Shown here one piece after another: positions 14,436-22,238 of a stretch of DNA of 38,587 nt. Under the pieces are notes generated by a model, which had not been told where the DNA came from, ran no database searches, and was given only the letters and a program-made list of their open reading frames with translations. The stretch's first letter is position 1, and each line of letters begins with the position of its first letter. Position numbers and translations under genes: made by a program. This stretch comes from Patescibacteria group bacterium (GTDB lineage: Bacteria; Patescibacteriota; Gracilibacteria; UBA1369): contig CAUJDC010000044.1 in the NCBI GenBank assembly GCA_963169815.1, positions 1-38,587 of the forward strand, written 5' to 3'.

Positions 14436-16318
14436 TGGAATTAAAATTACAAACCAGCCAGGGACAGATCATTAAACTCAGATTTCAACAGTTGGAAGAA
14501 TTAATGTTACAAGCCTGCCTAGAAAAAAATATCACTGCACAAATCAGCCATGAAATTCTTAGCAAGATCAGTAAATACCTGGAAATTTTTTTATTAAATC
14601 CAGGAAATATTCTATCAACAGATCAATTTATCAGTCTAATTGCGAATATCTGTAATGAAAATGAACAAGCCGAACTTGGCCAAGCTTTAAGCAAGCTCCT
14701 ATTACAAAACAATTCTCAAGAAATAAAAACTGAATTCAGCTTCAATAAAATTCAACAGGAAAAACTCAAAAAACTCTATTTGCCACCAGCAGAAACTGGT
14801 CTGAGTTTCGCCGATCTGGTCAACAAAATCGCTAATAAAAACAATGATTTTACCAACGCTGTCAAACTAATCAAGCTATTCGATCAATCAATCTTTTTTC
14901 CCGACCATAACAATCATAAAATAGTCTTAAAAGACGACTTAGACGCCATTTTTGAAGGACTCAAAACTACAGCCAGAAATTTTCAAAACCATATCAGCAC
15001 CTGCATTGATTTCTCCAAACTTAGACCAAAATTATCGTTAATCCACTCGATTAAAAATTTTTCCAGTGGTCCAATTTCTTTCATCAAAATCTACGCGGCT
15101 ACTATCGAAACTCTGCGTCAATCAATCAGCAGTGAATTCACTCCACATCAGACTTTCATACTAAATATCCATCATCCGGACATCTTAGAATATCTGATTT
15201 TCATTAAAAATTTCCAGAAAAATTCGCTCAATGCGCATTGCCATTTCAAAATAGAAATTACTTCCAATTTCCTGGAAGCTCTTAGCAAAGAGGAAAATTT
15301 TGAGTTAATCAGTCCAGAAAATAATCAAATCATCAACCTACTAAGTGCTAAACACACTTTCGATTTAATTATTTCCACGATTCAGGAAAACTCTCAATTG
15401 GAGATCACCAGCGCAGTAAATGGCGAAGCAAATAATGAGTTAACCATCAACGGTTTATTTAATCTTGCACCTTACGGTATGGTTAAAAATCCTCTAAGAA
15501 AAATTAGTGAAGATTTAAAAACTGTCGAAGAATATTTACTCAAACAAAAAAATTCAGCCAGTCAAAATACCAAGAAGGTTTTGCAGATACGTCTAAATTT
15601 CACTGGTTGGCATGATTTTCTAATCGGACAAGAGATTCCTTACGCCTCCATTCAGGCCCTTGAAATGGCTCAAAAAATGGTCAATCACATCAACAGTGCT
15701 TTGGCTCCAGATACAGGAAAAGGTGTGAGTTTAGCTTCACCGTTGCAAGCAATTCTCGAGCAAAGTCATGGCCTGGAAACGTATCAATCGCTTAGTTACT
15801 CTCGCACTAGTTTAGAGGGTGCTGAAAATATTCAATTAATACAACCTTTGCAGGACAGTTTAAATAATTCCAATTTGAATTTGGCCGAGCTTACCAAAAT
15901 AATTGTCGAACAAAATTCATTGAAAGAGATTTATCAGATCCCCTCCGCAGTCAAAAACATTTTCACCCTTGGTCAGGAAATCCCTGCAGATTTTCACTTC
16001 AGTTTACAAAAAATCTTCGAAACAGGTTTCGGTAACAATATCGAAAAAATGATTTTCTTGGAAAGGCATTTTGACCTGGAAGAAGCAAAAAAAATCTTCC
16101 AGGAACAATTACTGAACAATTTATTAAACCTAGGTTATTCCCAATTCCAGCCAATCTCCCGTGAAAGTTTAAGTGAACATCAATATTTGGACAAAAATTA
16201 TTTACACTCTCTCAACAATCAAAATCGTCGTCGACATCGTGAGATACAACCTCCACTTTTCCAATTGAAAAAAACTGAAGAAATAAAATTACCTCCCATC
16301 AACTCATCACAAAAATAA
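14435..16318 (+). CDS. Catalytically degenerate class II ribonucleotide reductase-like protein
   Basis: Segments of this 627-aa protein align in order with B12-dependent ribonucleotide reductase (NrdJ): FSKLRPK (193-199), SGPISFIKIY (211-220), HHPDILEYL (246-254), FTGWHDFLIGQEIPYAS (389-405), SHGLETYQSLSYSRTSLEG (444-462) and SLKEIYQIPSAVKNIF (495-510) with HFSLQKIF and NNIEKMI (521-540). Residues 1-95 resemble an ATP-cone. The reductase chemistry cannot work. The only cysteines are 28, 73, 190 and 269; the first catalytic Cys aligns with about His161, the thiyl Cys of NPCGE with about Glu331, and its partner with Phe342. The PTG-S phosphate loop is also lost. It is thus a pseudoenzyme, perhaps a nucleotide binder. 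The ATG at 14435 is chosen over an in-frame TTG at 14414. Confidence 0.8.
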   Translation: MELKLQTSQGQIIKLRFQQLEELMLQACLEKNITAQISHEILSKISKYLEIFLLNPGNILSTDQFISLIANICNENEQAELGQALSKLLLQNNSQEIKTEFSFNKIQQEKLKKLYLPPAETGLSFADLVNKIANKNNDFTNAVKLIKLFDQSIFFPDHNNHKIVLKDDLDAIFEGLKTTARNFQNHISTCIDFSKLRPKLSLIHSIKNFSSGPISFIKIYAATIETLRQSISSEFTPHQTFILNIHHPDILEYLIFIKNFQKNSLNAHCHFKIEITSNFLEALSKEENFELISPENNQIINLLSAKHTFDLIISTIQENSQLEITSAVNGEANNELTINGLFNLAPYGMVKNPLRKISEDLKTVEEYLLKQKNSASQNTKKVLQIRLNFTGWHDFLIGQEIPYASIQALEMAQKMVNHINSALAPDTGKGVSLASPLQAILEQSHGLETYQSLSYSRTSLEGAENIQLIQPLQDSLNNSNLNLAELTKIIVEQNSLKEIYQIPSAVKNIFTLGQEIPADFHFSLQKIFETGFGNNIEKMIFLERHFDLEEAKKIFQEQLLNNLLNLGYSQFQPISRESLSEHQYLDKNYLHSLNNQNRRRHREIQPPLFQLKKTEEIKLPPINSSQK

Positions 16319-16852
16319 ATGCAACTTTTCAAAGATATTGTTTTACTGCTGACTTTTATATTGGTCTTACTGATGTTCGCCACAGTTTTCGTTTCATTTT
16401 TCATGGCCAAAGTTCCTTTTGTTCCAACTCGTAAAAAGATTCTACCTTTACTTGAACCACACTTGAAAGATCGCCAAGGGCAGCTAATGCTTGACATAGG
16501 TTGTGGAGACGGAAAAGTGCTTTTTTGGGCCGAAAAAAAACTGGGACTGAAAGGACGTGGATTTGAAATTTCTCCACTTCCCTACCTCTTAAGCATCGTT
16601 AGCAGATACCTAAAAAGTTCTTCAGTCGAACTACGCTTTGCTAATTTTTTCAAACAAAATCTCCAGGATGCCAACTTGATTTTTTGCTATCTCTTTCCTG
16701 AACTTGTAGAAAAAGCTTATGACCAAGCCAAAAAACAATGTAAACCGGGCACATTATTTATTTGTAATACCTTTAGACCAAAACAGCTAGAACCTGTTAA
16801 AATAATCAGTGACGAGAAAAACAAACCTTATTTCTATATTTACCAGCTCTAA
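16319..16852 (+). CDS. Membrane-anchored SAM-dependent methyltransferase, FAM173-like (copy 1)
   Basis: This 177-aa protein has one N-terminal membrane helix (about 7-30), then PFVPTRKKIL, then a class I methyltransferase core. The core shows motif I LDIGCGDGKVLFWA (about 59-72), the acidic strand-2 end FEIS, and a strand-4 segment ANLIFCYLFPEL (about 119-130). The PFVPT element preceding motif I and the late CYLFPE segment are features of FAM173-type enzymes, whose animal members methylate lysines of ATP synthase c subunit or ADP/ATP carrier. The substrate here is unknown. It starts at the base after the previous stop and is followed after 3 bases by a clear paralogue. Confidence 0.8.
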   Translation: MQLFKDIVLLLTFILVLLMFATVFVSFFMAKVPFVPTRKKILPLLEPHLKDRQGQLMLDIGCGDGKVLFWAEKKLGLKGRGFEISPLPYLLSIVSRYLKSSSVELRFANFFKQNLQDANLIFCYLFPELVEKAYDQAKKQCKPGTLFICNTFRPKQLEPVKIISDEKNKPYFYIYQL

Positions 16853-16855
16853 AAA

Positions 16856-17449
16856 ATGCTCGATCTTATCACCAGCCTTCTAGTTATTCTTGGTTTAATA
16901 CCATTACTCTATTTCACCAGCCATCAATTTAATGATCTATTCGCCTTAGTAGTTTTAATTTTGCTCAGTGTGCCAACTGTGATGGCCTTGGTAAATGGTG
17001 CACCTTTCGTACCAACACCAATGAATCAAGTGAAGAAAATGGTCGCTCTTGCCAAATTAAAAAAAGGCCAACGTGTTTATGACCTCGGTTGTGGCGATGG
17101 TCGTTTTGTTTATATTGCTGCCAACGTGTATGGAGCCAAAGCTACTGGTATCGAGCTATCACCAATGGTTTATCTCTATGCCAAAGTCCGCCAACTTTTC
17201 TGGAGATCCAAAGCACAAATTGTTTTTGGAGATTTCAAAATGCGCAACATCTCTGACGCCGATGTAATTTTCTGCTATCTGCTTCCAGAATGTTTGACCA
17301 GAATTCAACCAGATCTCGATAAGCAATTAAAACCAGGAACGCTCATTTATTCATACGCATTCAAAATTCCCAGCTGGAAATTAATTCATACTGAAGAAAG
17401 AGACAAAACTGCTAACCTCGGACCAGTTTTCGTCTACGAAAAAGTATAA
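16856..17449 (+). CDS. Membrane-anchored SAM-dependent methyltransferase, FAM173-like (copy 2)
   Basis: This 197-aa protein is a tandem paralogue of the preceding gene. It has two hydrophobic segments (about 3-21 and 27-47), the linker APFVPTPMNQVKKMV, then motif I YDLGCGDGRFVYIAA (about 75-89), IELSP, and ADVIFCYLLPECL (about 138-150). The C-terminal segment LIYSYAFKIPSWKLI matches the SxxFxxPxW end of FAM173 enzymes better than copy 1. Retention of the G-x-G-x-G SAM loop in both copies suggests both are active. Its last 38 bases overlap the end of comEC on the opposite strand. Confidence 0.83.
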   Translation: MLDLITSLLVILGLIPLLYFTSHQFNDLFALVVLILLSVPTVMALVNGAPFVPTPMNQVKKMVALAKLKKGQRVYDLGCGDGRFVYIAANVYGAKATGIELSPMVYLYAKVRQLFWRSKAQIVFGDFKMRNISDADVIFCYLLPECLTRIQPDLDKQLKPGTLIYSYAFKIPSWKLIHTEERDKTANLGPVFVYEKV

Positions 17450-18842
17450 ATACTCCCAGATACCATAGTAGCGCCAGCCAAAGATTATCTTGGCCTATTT
17501 CAATTTGTGCCATCGGCAAAATGGCCAGACCATGGGCAATCCAAAGCATCAATTGAAAAACAAATTCCAAAAAACCTCCAGGCAAAAATCCCAATCCAAA
17601 AATTCCAGCCGGAACTACAATTGAGCTGATTAGCATTGCTATAGGAACTAGCGGAGCAACCAGCAGATTTGCTATAGGTGAAATTAAAGATACCCTCCCA
17701 AAACTATAAAACATCAACGGCAATGTCAGCACCTGAGCGGCAATAGTTAAAATAATCCCCTCCTTGATGGCCTCCGGCCAATTCCAATCGAGCTTTTCCA
17801 GTAGAACATCTCCAAACCAGATGAGACTGAGAGTCGCGAACAGTGAGAGTTGAAAAGATAAATCAAAATCCCAATACAGAGGCTTAAACCAGACAATCAA
17901 AAAAGTACTCATAGTAATTGCTTTGAAAACCGTGGTTTTCCGACGAAAAATTTTCACCGCAAAAACAAGTACACCCATCACCGCCGCACGCACCACGCTG
18001 GCACTGGCACCAGTCAAAACAACAAAAAAACTAATCAAAATAATTGCCCAAGATAATCGCCAAAAACGCCCCACTTTAGCCAGAAAAAAGATCAACAAAT
18101 TGATAATCAAAGTTATATTAAAGCCAGAAATAGCCAGAATATGAGTCAGTCCAACAGTCTGAAAATCAGTCAAAATTTCCTTTGCTATGCTTGCCCTTTG
18201 CCCAATTAAAATGCCACCAGACAGAGATGCAGCTGGCTCTCTTAAATTTTCCTGCAAAATCCGCAGCAGCCAACTCCGACCAATAAAAATCAGCGATTCA
18301 ACCGAATTACTCTGACTCACTCTACTCAACAAAGAAGCCCTTCCACTTGTCCAGCTCAAACCATCTTTAAGCAGTCGCCATTTCTTTAAAGAATTTTTTT
18401 CTGATGAGTTTCCCAGCAAATCAGTACTGATTTTCCAGGTATCTCCATAAAACACTTCCCGCTCATCCATCACTCTCAACTGCAATAATTCACCATTTGA
18501 AATTATTCTCCCAATAAAACTTTGCTCAACACCCTGCTTTTCCACTAAAGAAATTACTTTAATCTCATAGGTCTGAGTAGTAATCTGATCTGGCTGCATT
18601 ACTACCTCAAACTGCATCACCCAAAACATTCTCATCAAACCAAGCAAACAGCTCATTAATAAAACTACCCAGGCTTTCCTCCAGCGCTCCCTCCAAATTA
18701 CCCATACAGTTAGCAAAAAGCCGAGCAGCGATCCATAAAACAGCAACACTTGAGCCTTGAGCAACATGCCAGTCGCTACACCAACCATCCACAGAAATCC
18801 CAAAATAAAAATATTTATCTGCGTATCACGATTCCAGGGCAT
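17412..18842 (-). CDS. comEC: ComEC/Rec2-family DNA uptake channel (no metallo-beta-lactamase domain)
   Basis: It probably forms the inner-membrane channel for single-stranded DNA import. N-terminal membrane helices flank an extracytoplasmic OB-like region of about 150 residues. The Competence domain follows with the signature GLTHILAISGFNITLIIN (split: GLTHILAISG, FNITLI) at about residue 230, then SASVVRAAVMGV and multiple helices to the C-terminus. The usual C-terminal metallo-beta-lactamase-like nuclease domain of full-length (700-800 aa) ComEC is absent; the protein ends after the membrane part at 476 aa. Shortened ComEC proteins are known in several phyla. It overlaps the convergent methyltransferase gene by 38 bases. 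No other competence genes are in the window. Confidence 0.9.
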   Translation of the reverse strand: MPWNRDTQINIFILGFLWMVGVATGMLLKAQVLLFYGSLLGFLLTVWVIWRERWRKAWVVLLMSCLLGLMRMFWVMQFEVVMQPDQITTQTYEIKVISLVEKQGVEQSFIGRIISNGELLQLRVMDEREVFYGDTWKISTDLLGNSSEKNSLKKWRLLKDGLSWTSGRASLLSRVSQSNSVESLIFIGRSWLLRILQENLREPAASLSGGILIGQRASIAKEILTDFQTVGLTHILAISGFNITLIINLLIFFLAKVGRFWRLSWAIILISFFVVLTGASASVVRAAVMGVLVFAVKIFRRKTTVFKAITMSTFLIVWFKPLYWDFDLSFQLSLFATLSLIWFGDVLLEKLDWNWPEAIKEGIILTIAAQVLTLPLMFYSFGRVSLISPIANLLVAPLVPIAMLISSIVVPAGIFGLGFLPGGFLEFVFQLMLWIAHGLAILPMAQIEIGQDNLWLALLWYLGVFILFRRRKLVRG

Positions 18843-18908
18843 GGCAAAAAATTTATTTAGCCAAAGTTAGCAAAGCCAAATTAAATTTTGCTGAAAAACG
18901 CGTCTAAT

Positions 18909-19343
18909 TTATTTCTGTCTTGAATCAAAATCGATCATCCATTCAATACCGTATTTATCTCTAAACATCCCAAAATATGAGCCCCAAGGACTATCGCCAA
19001 TCGGAAATTCTATTGCACCACCAGCTGAAAGGCCGTTGAATAATTTATCAGCTTCTTCTTTGCTTTCTGCATTAACTGAAATTTTACTTCTATTTTCTTT
19101 TTCATTTACAACTCCCATAAATTTTGGCACGTCATTGGCCATCAGGAAATTTTCTTTACCAATAGGCAAAGAAATATGCATGATTTTATTACCTTCTTCT
19201 TCTGTCACCTGGTTGCCAGGATCACTTGGCATATCTTTGAAACGAACAACTCTGGTAAATTCTCCGCCAAAAACTGATTTATAAAAATTAAATGCTTCTT
19301 CAGCATTTCCATTAAAGGCGATATAAGGATTAATTGTTGCCAT
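18909..19343 (-). CDS. VOC-superfamily protein, PhnB-like
   Basis: This 144-aa protein has the paired beta-alpha-beta-beta-beta modules of the glyoxalase/bleomycin-resistance fold. NPYIAFNGNAEEAFNFYKSVFGGE opens module one (PYIAFNGNAEEAF then FYKSVFGG), and PWGSYFGMFRDKYGIEWMIDF closes module two. These segments are typical of PhnB and related 3-demethylubiquinone-like proteins, whose substrates are mostly unknown. Length is normal. The ATG at 19343 directly follows an A/T-rich leader; a promoter is not clear. The gene stands alone between comEC and a palindromic element. Confidence 0.88.
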   Translation of the reverse strand: MATINPYIAFNGNAEEAFNFYKSVFGGEFTRVVRFKDMPSDPGNQVTEEEGNKIMHISLPIGKENFLMANDVPKFMGVVNEKENRSKISVNAESKEEADKLFNGLSAGGAIEFPIGDSPWGSYFGMFRDKYGIEWMIDFDSRQK

Positions 19344-19405
19344 AATTTATATATAGATAATTTGATAACATCGACGTCATATCATGTTCATGCGTAAAGC
19401 CAGAC

Positions 19406-19506
19406 TAAAAAACCCTGGCTGAGTACCGCTGGCCGAGTGCTCGAGGAGTCGCTATATAGATCAGCGACTAACGAGGGCCCCACAGGTACAAAGACAGGGT
19501 TTTTTA
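19406..19506. repeat. 101-base nested palindrome with A/T-tract ends (bidirectional terminator or mobile palindromic element)
   Basis: The outer stem is a 12-bp perfect pair: 19406-19417 (TAAAAAACCCTG) with 19495-19506. Inside are GTACC/GGTAC (19423-19427 with 19485-19489), GGCC/GGCC (19431-19434 with 19476-19479), CTCG/CGAG (19440-19443 with 19472-19475) and a 7-bp stem AGTCGCT/AGCGACT (19447-19453 with 19463-19469) with a 9-base loop. T-runs at the end on either strand would let it stop transcription both ways, for instance downstream of the lipoprotein gene on minus. It is markedly more G/C-rich than its surroundings and much longer than the other terminators here. Confidence 0.7.
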
Positions 19507-19514
19507 TGACGCTA

Positions 19515-20477
19515 TTAATTCAGCATTCCACCAAGAGCTTCCATTGGAATTGGCTGAGCGTCTTTTGGAACTTCAACAGTCACAGCTTTGTTCATGTCAG
19601 AGAGAGTGAATTCAACAGTTACTGTACCACTTGGAGATGATTTTTCTGCATTAGCAGTAAGAGTAACAGTTACTTTACCTTTGTTTAAAGTACCTGAATC
19701 TTTGCCAACATAGAAATCACCAGCGAAATCCATTTGATCAAAAGCCTTTTTCATATCTTCTTTTTCTGTAGCAGAAACAGTTTGACCTTGCATTTCAGTA
19801 GCCTTAGCTATGAAATCAGAAACAGCAGCTTCATCAAGCATACCTGTATAGTGGTAGCTTTGTTCGCCATTTACAGCTTCCATACTCTTGTATTCAACAT
19901 TCTTGAAGAATTTAGTTTCTTCAACCAATTTCTTCATTTTTTTCTGTTCTTCAGTCATCTTTGATTCGTCAGAACCAGCCATTGAATTGCTGAGTTCAGA
20001 AAGAGCTTCTGGAGGGATTGGCATAGTCCACCATTTGCCCAAGAATTGAGCTTTCATTTCTTCTGGGATGGCAACAGCACCTTTACCTTCAAGCTTCATC
20101 AAATTCATGTATAAAGCCGCTTTGTTCATACGCATAGAGAATTCACCACTTCCGCCATCGGCATCAGCAGTCATATCACCTTTAATGCTTAAGTTAAGTT
20201 TTGGATCTTGTGGATCTTTAGCTTCAACATTACCAGTAAGTCCCATGTTGAACTTCACCATTTCCGGCTTTTCTCCTTGAGGACCTTTGAGATCACCATT
20301 GAGATTAACATTATAAGCGTAAGAAGTAACTTTAGAAAGTTTAGTAAGACCTTCCTGGAGCATTGCATCTGGAGCTTTTTGTGGAGCTGCTGGAGCGCCA
20401 ACATTCTGACAGCCAACCAAACCCATAGATAAAACTACAAGGCTGCTTGCTGCCAAAACTTTGAGATCATTTCTCAT
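19515..20477 (-). CDS. Lipoprotein with LolA/LppX-like repeat pattern
   Basis: The 320-aa product has a signal with lipobox LVGC (Cys23), so it should be a membrane-anchored lipoprotein on the outer face. The mature part alternates hydrophobic and polar residues as in amphipathic beta strands (LTKLSKVTSYAYNVNLNGDL, then LNLSIKGDM, FSMRMN), with a central helical Lys/Glu-rich segment (MTEEQKKMKKLVEETKF). This pattern resembles LolA/LppX/LprG half-barrel lipoproteins that carry lipids, but that is a fold guess. No close family is recognised. A good minus-strand promoter lies 36-64 bases upstream, and the palindrome at 19406 lies immediately downstream. Confidence 0.75.
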   Translation of the reverse strand: MRNDLKVLAASSLVVLSMGLVGCQNVGAPAAPQKAPDAMLQEGLTKLSKVTSYAYNVNLNGDLKGPQGEKPEMVKFNMGLTGNVEAKDPQDPKLNLSIKGDMTADADGGSGEFSMRMNKAALYMNLMKLEGKGAVAIPEEMKAQFLGKWWTMPIPPEALSELSNSMAGSDESKMTEEQKKMKKLVEETKFFKNVEYKSMEAVNGEQSYHYTGMLDEAAVSDFIAKATEMQGQTVSATEKEDMKKAFDQMDFAGDFYVGKDSGTLNKGKVTVTLTANAEKSSPSGTVTVEFTLSDMNKAVTVEVPKDAQPIPMEALGGMLN

Positions 20478-20512
20478 GTTTTTTTGGTATTAATAAATAA
20501 TTAAGCCCCTGG

Positions 20513-20541
20513 ATACTAGCTAGAAAATGTTCTGGCGTCAA
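20513..20541 (-). promoter_or_regulatory. Promoter of lipoprotein gene
   Basis: On minus, TTGACG (20541-20536) and TAGTAT (20518-20513) are separated by 17 bases. Transcription would start about 30 bases before the ATG at 20477. Confidence 0.6.
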
Positions 20542-20595
20542 ACAGAGAATTTGTTTAAAATGTCCAGGCCATCAAGAGGCTAAATATATTTAAAC

Positions 20596-22236
20596 ATGAA
20601 TTTTAAAAAGCGGAAAATTAGGCATAACCTAAACAAAATAAAACAATATAACGAAACTGCACCAGAATCTGAATCACCCGTAGAAAAAATACCAGAAACC
20701 AACTTCCATCAGTCAAGAAAAACTAGCAATAACAGCAACTCCATACACTTTCTTGGCATTGGGGCTGGTGTCATAGTTCTATTTGCGCTTTTCTGGATTG
20801 CATTCAGTATGATCAAAACTATCGATTTCAGTTCATTAGTTTTCTCATTCGGTAAAAATCTGCATAAAGATGACAATAAACTGACTAATTTCTTGTTAGT
20901 TGGTGTCGGTGGTTCAGAACATGATGGGTCAAATTTAACTGACACTATTATCTTGGCCAGCTTAGACGAACACAATAAGTTGGTAAAAATGCTTTCTCTG
21001 CCACGCGACCTTTATATAGATGACAAATTAACTGGCGGCCAACGTATTAATAAACTTTACGATACTTACCTGGTTAAATACAAAAACTCGGCCAAAGCCA
21101 TGGGCGAATTGGAAAAAACAGTTTCAGAAATGACTGATATGCCAATACAGTATTATATCAAGATCGACTTCAATGGCTTCGTAAAAATAGTAGATGCCTT
21201 GGGTGGAGTGGACGTAAATGTAGAAAAATCTATTTACGACACTACTTATCCATTAGGCGAAACGGAAAAATATACTACTTTCAAAATCGACGCTGGTCCT
21301 CAACATCTCGATGGCGATACTGCCCTAAAGTACGCCCGTAGCCGTCACACTACTAGTGACTTCGATCGTGCCCGCCGCCAACAATTATTACTTGCTGCCA
21401 TCAAAGAAAAAGCCTTCAGTCTGGAACTCCTGACCAATCCATCTAAAATTCAAAATCTTTATAATTCTGTAGCTGATAGTTTGGAAACAAATTTGAGCGT
21501 AGCAGAAATTATCGAGTTGGCAAAAGTAGCCAAAGATATCAATAAAGATAGCATTCAATCTCGCGTCATTACCGATGATTACGGTAATTGTGGCGGGTTA
21601 TTATATACACCTGTACGAGATTATTTTGGCGGCGCCGCTGTACTTCTTCCTGCCGGAGAAAGATATGAAGAAATCAATAAATTCAGTCACAATTATTTCA
21701 ATTCTCCAAGCCTGCTCACCAATGAAATTCAAGTCTTAAACGGCACAAAAACTTCAGGTCTCGCTCTAACTGCTCTAAATCGTTTAAGCCGCGAATGTCT
21801 CAATGTAGTTTACTATGGAAATGCCGCCAATCGAGAACTCAAAACTTCTACTATTTACTATCAACTCCCAGCTTCTGAAAATACTGATGAAAAGAAAGCT
21901 GATGATAAAAGTATTGTCCCAGCAAATCTCCCTCCAGAAATTGCCATCATCAAACAATTCTTCAATGCTCCAGTAGTAGAGGGTATTCCAGCAGAATATT
22001 TGGAATCACCAAAACGCGCCAATACCGTTATCGTGGTAGAACTCGGTGCAGATTACAAACAAATCATGTCAGACGATCCATTTGATCATCTCAAATATAT
22101 GACGCCCATAGCAAAAGAAGAAAATGAAACAACTACAGATACTGGCGAACATCCACTAAACAGTGAGGCAAAAACTGCTATCACTGGCGAAACTTCTACT
22201 GCGGACACCATCAAAAAAACACCTACCACTCCATAA
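20596..22236 (+). CDS. LytR-CpsA-Psr (LCP) family cell-wall polymer ligase
   Basis: LCP enzymes attach lipid-linked glycopolymers to peptidoglycan outside the cell. This 546-aa protein has a basic cytoplasmic tail, one membrane helix at residues 52-73, then the LCP domain. That domain shows FLLVGVGG, the TDTIIL motif, KMLSLPRDLYID with the catalytic-site Arg, INKLYD, ALGGVDVNV and ALKYARSRHTTSDFDRARRQQ. A C-terminal LytR_C domain starts at EIQVLNGTKTSGLA (about residue 376). The Thr/Glu-rich tail is probably disordered. It is followed by a carboxypeptidase after 2 bases and mraY 3 bases later, making an envelope operon. Start at ATG 20596 without a Shine-Dalgarno site. Confidence 0.93.
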   Translation: MNFKKRKIRHNLNKIKQYNETAPESESPVEKIPETNFHQSRKTSNNSNSIHFLGIGAGVIVLFALFWIAFSMIKTIDFSSLVFSFGKNLHKDDNKLTNFLLVGVGGSEHDGSNLTDTIILASLDEHNKLVKMLSLPRDLYIDDKLTGGQRINKLYDTYLVKYKNSAKAMGELEKTVSEMTDMPIQYYIKIDFNGFVKIVDALGGVDVNVEKSIYDTTYPLGETEKYTTFKIDAGPQHLDGDTALKYARSRHTTSDFDRARRQQLLLAAIKEKAFSLELLTNPSKIQNLYNSVADSLETNLSVAEIIELAKVAKDINKDSIQSRVITDDYGNCGGLLYTPVRDYFGGAAVLLPAGERYEEINKFSHNYFNSPSLLTNEIQVLNGTKTSGLALTALNRLSRECLNVVYYGNAANRELKTSTIYYQLPASENTDEKKADDKSIVPANLPPEIAIIKQFFNAPVVEGIPAEYLESPKRANTVIVVELGADYKQIMSDDPFDHLKYMTPIAKEENETTTDTGEHPLNSEAKTAITGETSTADTIKKTPTTP

Positions 22237-22238
22237 GC

